Assembly (NCBI GenBank): GCA_024398845.1 | Contig: JAKSIM010000011.1 | Location: forward strand, 1-64,000 | Length of the DNA: 64,000 nucleotides | From: Fibrobacter sp. | Lineage (GTDB): Bacteria; Fibrobacterota; Fibrobacteria; Fibrobacterales; Fibrobacteraceae | Reading direction: 5' to 3' | Part shown: positions 58,601 to 64,000 of the stretch, piece after piece | Layout: every line of letters begins with the position of its first letter | Position numbering within the stretch: the stretch's first letter is position 1 | Notes under the pieces: model-generated | Told to the model about the DNA's origin: nothing | The model's input: the letters and a program-made list of their open reading frames with translations, nothing else | Databases searched by the model: none | Position numbers and translations under genes: made by a program

Positions 58601-61600
58601 ATGCGGACCCGGCGAATCCGAATAACATTTGGAATTGCATGTCTGATCCGGAAGTTCGCTTGATGAAAAATCCGACGTATATACCGGAATATTGCGAAGC
58701 TGTGATTCCGTTAGAAAATAACACAGCAAGTGTTACGAGCAATGAAATGACCTATCCCTTATACGCTTCCGTGTTGGGGCGTCGTTACACGTTGACGGTT
58801 GAAATTAAGGGCGAAAAACACCATAGTTACGCCAATATTTGCAAGCAAGACGGAGAATGCCAAAAATGCGAATCTGGAACATGTAAGTATGATGTTTACG
58901 GTGGCGAAACCTATGTTTTGACGGCCGTGGAAGAGTCAGGCGACATCTTTAGCTATTGGGGCTGTAAAGGCAAGGACTGCGCCGATGACCCGATTACCGA
59001 TAAAAAGAACGTTTTGAAGATATCTAGCGACAATACCGGTATTGCTACCTTTAATGAAAGGGATAAACATTGCTTCTACGAAGACTTCTCTTCGCTTTAC
59101 GCTTTCTGCAAAGAAGGGGAAACATCTTGTATTCAGGAATGTAAGAATTCCAATGGTTGCTCCATGAATCAGGCTATTGCCGACTGGATGATGATGTATA
59201 CAAACGGCAAAAAGAGAAATGAAGCTCCAGAAGTGGATGCTACGGACCATTATATTTGGCGAAACATAGAAGGAAACGCCAACAACCAAAGCGGTACCCA
59301 GACTCTGATATTGAGAAATTCCGAGGCCGGTTTTGACGGGATGATGAACGTGATGTTCCAGACGAGCATCCGCGACGATAAATCCAATGGCGGTAGCGCT
59401 ATTTTGAACTCGGGCTTTATTCTGAGATCCAATGCCGACGCAACGGATTATATGGTCTTGTTGCTTTATGGTAAAGTTGGCTCCGGAAATTTAACGGCAA
59501 GAGTTTGCCATGGTGATGGCCAGGGGCTTAACAATGCCAATAAGGCTCAATGTACAGATCCTGTAACCTTTAAAACGGCTGCTGGCAATTATGTTGGTAT
59601 TAGCACAACAACGATGGTTAAGGCGAAAATTCATATAACAGGTGAAAAGCTCATTATTGACGCAACGGCCAATGATACCGAAGCCTCTGCTGAGATTAGC
59701 CTTGCCATGGATCCTTATGATAAAATGATGAACACCACGTACAATTACGTAGGTATGGCTTTGAGCGATGCCACGTTCCACCTTTACGATATTGGTTGGG
59801 CTAGTGAAACCTACAATGAGGAGTGCTTTGCCAAACCCAAGGTGAGTTGCGTGTTCAAGGCGAACTACCTGGGTGGTATTGTTCCCCTTGATGAAGCGGT
59901 TATGCCGTGGGTGGGTGCCTCCAGCTGGTACGAGAATAATGAATGTACTTATGAATACTATTACAATGGAAACGATAACGCTGTTGCTGGACTCGGAATG
60001 CCGGGAATTGGCCTTGGTGCAGATAGGGGAGTCCAGGTGACGGGTTATAGGTTTACCCAAGAGGGTATTCATGGTGCTCCGTATACCATGGGATCAAGAT
60101 CGGGTTATAAGAACGACGCGAAGGTCAAGGTAGTTTGCCCGTCAACGGTGACGTCGAGTCTTGCCAACGAAGTGGTTAGTTGCGGCATCTTTAACGTTGG
60201 AGACATGATTTTGTGCCATGAAAGCATGACGCTTTTGGATGGCTCGGAAAATGGCTCTGCCGATAATGCTGTTGAAATAAATTTTGAATCAAAGAATTTG
60301 CGCGATGCCAATATAGTCTTTGATGTGAAAGATGCAGCCGACGATGCTAATATTTACGTGACGTTGGTTGACGAAAATGGACGTTCTAGCGATATTGCCA
60401 CTTTTGTTGGACCGGGTGAAAAGAAAATTGCCATGAATGACGTTTCGAACGTAGATGGATTTGACCCTCAAAAGGTGGTGAAGGTCGTTATTTCGGCAGA
60501 CGGATTCTTTGGGGTGTCCAACGTCCAGAGCGCCTGCCCGCACGCAATGAGTCTTCGTTGCAAGAGTGCTGATTACGATAGCAAGACCAATATGTGGAAA
60601 ATCATGGCCGACATCAATAACGCTGCATCTTGTGGTGCAAGACCTGCTGCCGGCTCAAATTCTGGAGCAAAATCGCAAACGCATTCGCCCTGCACTAACG
60701 GTACCTTCTATCTGGGCGAGGTTCTTGCATCGACGAATAACTCAGTGGAATATAAATTCACGGTTTCTGCAAAATCGGAAAACGGTGTTGAAGAAACTTG
60801 CAATATTTCGAGGATTCTGGATGGCAATAGTAGCAGTTCTGCAGCTTCTAGTAGCAGTGCGCAGTCGAGTTCTAGCACGACGGGTACCTCGTTTGGTGTG
60901 GCTTGTGGCGAAATACCCACTCAAACGTATAAGGATCCTGGTGATGTCATTTATGTAACTCCGCATGAGGTGAGAGGCTGTGAAGAGGCAACTTGCTTCT
61001 ATGAAGTCAAGTTTGGATCGAAATCTCTTACGGGCGGTTTAAAGTCGGCATATGATGGTGGTGATGTTGTGTTTACAGACCCCAAAGGTACGGGAGAAAG
61101 GGAGTATAACCTTACGATATATAGTCCTCATAAAAAGCATTCCCAATCATGTAAGTTTAAGGTTAGCTACAATACCGCGGAATCTTCCACATCGTCGTCG
61201 TCAACGCCCTCGGGCTCGTGCCATTGCACATGCAAAACTGGATGTAACAATGTCATTACGACTGGATGGGATGGAAATCTTTCTGGTTGTTATTTTGCCA
61301 CGAGTGGTGAATATATAGGTGCTTATAGTGGTTCCGTCGTTAATGTGAATGGAACTGACCTTATCGATAATTGGTATGGATGGAATACTGGTTCAAATAC
61401 TACTATAGAGTCCTTGCCTAAAAAAGATGGTGGTTGGTACATCCAAGTTGTATCGGGCTCTAATGTGGAACCTAAATTCTCTGGTGGTACGCCGAATTGT
61501 AACGGTGGTACTTCTGGCGGAACGTCAAGCCAATCCACAGCTTCGAGTTCCTCTCAGGCGACAAGTTCTGCAGGTGGAACGGGTAATACCGTTGAAGTGC

Positions 61601-61845
61601 ATCTTGCGTATGGAAGCGAGTATGATTTTGAGCCTGGTAAAACCTACTCGTTGACGTGTGGTAAACAATGGAACTCCGAACGCCAATTGGTTTGTAAGAC
61701 TTTGAATAATTCTACCCACTACTTTAATTATGGTGGTGAATCCATTATTGCAAACTCTGGGTACGGGAGTGCTTCGGCTACTTGTTCAGCAACAGCAAAA
61801 ACTGTGACGACGACGCAAACTGTACGATGCAAGAACGATTATTAA
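55651..61845 (+). CDS. Giant PilX/GspK-like prepilin with multidomain exported region (cassette B)
   Basis: 2064 residues. MNKKG is followed by VSLIAVLLFMLVATIAATATFKWL (position 5 is Ala, not Glu), then GspK/PilX-like ARSWMTHNANETG. Regions alignable with cassette A include LPRVIYLNRDAVGKLSDYY (about 719), an InlB-like repeat (about 1060-1135), HCFYEDF (about 1138), a LamG-like stretch (about 1215-1385), KPKVSCVFKANYLGG (about 1394) and a jelly-roll-like RDANIVFDV stretch (about 1551-1630). Ser-rich linkers at about 1726, 1845 and 1960 separate C-terminal Cys-rich modules. The last module (about 1975-2064; YDFEPGKTYSLTCGKQW) is not seen in cassette A. Exported surface or tip adhesin is inferred. 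Confidence 0.8.
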   Translation: MNKKGVSLIAVLLFMLVATIAATATFKWLTSENMSSASRLQQAQARTAALAGIENARSWMTHNANETGAIIKQYMQTKTPVSLNSVLPPMTQDGKRFSVKLVGVDASAAKSTYKVKIVATGESRNGTTYSEAAILKVTGLYKVLLPKEKKSMDYSFSYFGGSTTFSGEQHSTAMLINGHWGTPSAMNPWTQGANPGQIDNDFIVTGDAWLSGNDISIGGTACVGGYFYPDNKLNVKNVYVAGDAPSITKGSQNARDNGFAANISGNAYFDGDVRTGQTANFTVGGSMTVNGTFYANMEKSGVAIDKDLCLGNNAKIRFTPSANKKFIVGENTWIPKADAIEGANEGNSFSYRTFGNTEKSKTYIKSSFPCNGYYNISGNSLSYDPSNSSGLRPCPDNLFIQSDDFSGSTTGTTDFAAFTTKGSLYSSYGSEKPESMVCGDTVKTHCDAIWQIGKGIGCEGEDRKVPDLLQTGYDEFVKFVESPKKPSCLSGVDKISPANLTKMENCYNSLKDDSEQAAAHLYNGFLVVDLKPDGNASSNVESYTLDGKYIFIYENYYNYEQVRFPSTTDNSVVFVYLRGGAKGYLMTGKGKYFVFTEKTVGGVNKGTWEGSLYASAANCASIRDMNGRDIQTKFDQNVVNALSSAGVICPASATECGGTDQPEEVPPEEGEEGYDAADVSYDADFIAVGTQLSIESETQYKNTEAYDDAIDIEPSAVVLPRVIYLNRDAVGKLSDYYMVSSLNGAAIQGYGSVNCPSGAPPTSGQMFDGKNLMKEGIFVCNYVEGSDAKAFKSKFYIVVNGLTSQNPPIKFEGESNVVLDPTAEHSVEISINIDKSSGTARQFKVDIAVGEIPDGWDLVANTSSNFVKRTGSSGLDVYTYTGTTSAVAQSVKLFTVKTPSMASSGGASFRLQTPDGCTIVSPTYKMVTVPGQAVVERHELKEYCVNFPYSEECTDENLKRADCSEYVTKGKTWVFAKASTTSCDADPANPNNIWNCMSDPEVRLMKNPTYIPEYCEAVIPLENNTASVTSNEMTYPLYASVLGRRYTLTVEIKGEKHHSYANICKQDGECQKCESGTCKYDVYGGETYVLTAVEESGDIFSYWGCKGKDCADDPITDKKNVLKISSDNTGIATFNERDKHCFYEDFSSLYAFCKEGETSCIQECKNSNGCSMNQAIADWMMMYTNGKKRNEAPEVDATDHYIWRNIEGNANNQSGTQTLILRNSEAGFDGMMNVMFQTSIRDDKSNGGSAILNSGFILRSNADATDYMVLLLYGKVGSGNLTARVCHGDGQGLNNANKAQCTDPVTFKTAAGNYVGISTTTMVKAKIHITGEKLIIDATANDTEASAEISLAMDPYDKMMNTTYNYVGMALSDATFHLYDIGWASETYNEECFAKPKVSCVFKANYLGGIVPLDEAVMPWVGASSWYENNECTYEYYYNGNDNAVAGLGMPGIGLGADRGVQVTGYRFTQEGIHGAPYTMGSRSGYKNDAKVKVVCPSTVTSSLANEVVSCGIFNVGDMILCHESMTLLDGSENGSADNAVEINFESKNLRDANIVFDVKDAADDANIYVTLVDENGRSSDIATFVGPGEKKIAMNDVSNVDGFDPQKVVKVVISADGFFGVSNVQSACPHAMSLRCKSADYDSKTNMWKIMADINNAASCGARPAAGSNSGAKSQTHSPCTNGTFYLGEVLASTNNSVEYKFTVSAKSENGVEETCNISRILDGNSSSSAASSSSAQSSSSTTGTSFGVACGEIPTQTYKDPGDVIYVTPHEVRGCEEATCFYEVKFGSKSLTGGLKSAYDGGDVVFTDPKGTGEREYNLTIYSPHKKHSQSCKFKVSYNTAESSTSSSSTPSGSCHCTCKTGCNNVITTGWDGNLSGCYFATSGEYIGAYSGSVVNVNGTDLIDNWYGWNTGSNTTIESLPKKDGGWYIQVVSGSNVEPKFSGGTPNCNGGTSGGTSSQSTASSSSQATSSAGGTGNTVEVHLAYGSEYDFEPGKTYSLTCGKQWNSERQLVCKTLNNSTHYFNYGGESIIANSGYGSASATCSATAKTVTTTQTVRCKNDY

Positions 61846-61861
61846 TATCACTTTTTAAATC

Positions 61862-61892
61862 AGCTCCCCTTTGGGGAGCTTTTCTTTTTTGA
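61862..61892 (+). terminator. Terminator after giant pilin gene B
   Basis: AGCTCCCC pairs with GGGGAGCT around TTT, followed by TTTCTTTTTT. Confidence 0.9.
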
Positions 61893-61921
61893 CCATGGGG
61901 GTGGTGACTCGATTTTTCTAA

Positions 61922-64000
<2,079 letters not shown>

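Noticed and set aside
60828-61560. Ser-rich stretches of the giant pilin as a DNA repeat array or CRISPR
   Set aside because: They are codon-level low-complexity linkers with no regular repeat/spacer structure; no CRISPR array was seen anywhere in the window.

Overview
The window looks like chromosome of a Fibrobacter-type bacterium (FCB group; Gram-negative, anaerobic, rod-shaped). This is inferred from several features together: Ser-rich linkers in secreted proteins, very large pilin-like surface proteins, many TPR, OmpA and PorV-type envelope proteins, menaquinone genes of the futalosine route, a monomeric isocitrate dehydrogenase, and promoters of the form TTGACN-17-TATATT. No 16S gene is present, so the assignment is not proven. 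Most genes are ordinary and densely packed. The only mobile element seen is one decayed IS30-type insertion at the left end.

Layout. 1-2.7 kb: a collagen-like lipoprotein running off the left edge, a dead IS30-family element and a SPOR lipoprotein. 2.7-9.5 kb: rpsU, yqeY, a GAF/AAA+ regulator with an altered GAFTGA loop, tyrS, a PfkB kinase, mqnB, mqnD and a histone-H1-like small protein. 9.6-21.9 kb: an eight-gene envelope locus (beta-helix/OmpA protein, PorV-barrel/TPR protein, 1278-residue TPR protein, TolQ, two TolR-like proteins, an AgmX/TonB-like protein and an outer-membrane barrel protein). Its make-up resembles the Agl/Glt gliding machine of myxobacteria. 22-28 kb: a lipoprotein, the rod-shape operon mreB-mreC-mreD-mrdA-rodA, and comF. 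28.7-32.9 kb: tRNA-Ser, a GAF/HD-GYP protein, tRNA-Phe and a CotH-kinase lipoprotein. 33-35.4 kb: late menaquinone genes (methyltransferase, UbiX-like, UbiA-like) and a small membrane protein. 35.4-39 kb, minus strand: birA, a small secreted protein, tsaD and ybbR. 39-44.4 kb: ftsX, an envC-like gene, holB, recJ and an orphan AgmX/TonB-like gene. 44.4-45.6 kb: small genes and tRNA-Leu.

45.7-61.9 kb is the most unusual part. Two small prepilins (GspH/FimT-like and GspI/PilV-like) are followed by two divergent paralogous cassettes. Each cassette holds one ~450-residue PilW/GspJ-like prepilin and one ~2000-residue PilX/GspK-like prepilin carrying a large multidomain exported region. The most economical reading is a set of minor pilins that caps a type IV pilus or pseudopilus with one of two very large adhesin-like tips. 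No major pilin, ATPase or secretin lies in the window. The right edge holds most of a monomeric NADP-dependent isocitrate dehydrogenase.

Functionally the window is dominated by envelope construction: cell-wall elongation (Mre/Rod), division-site hydrolase control (FtsX/EnvC), a probable proton-driven trans-envelope machine, and surface adhesion. Respiratory quinone synthesis is split between two loci. Several genes lack a Shine-Dalgarno sequence, and some have a TATATT-like hexamer exactly six bases before the start codon, suggesting leaderless transcripts.
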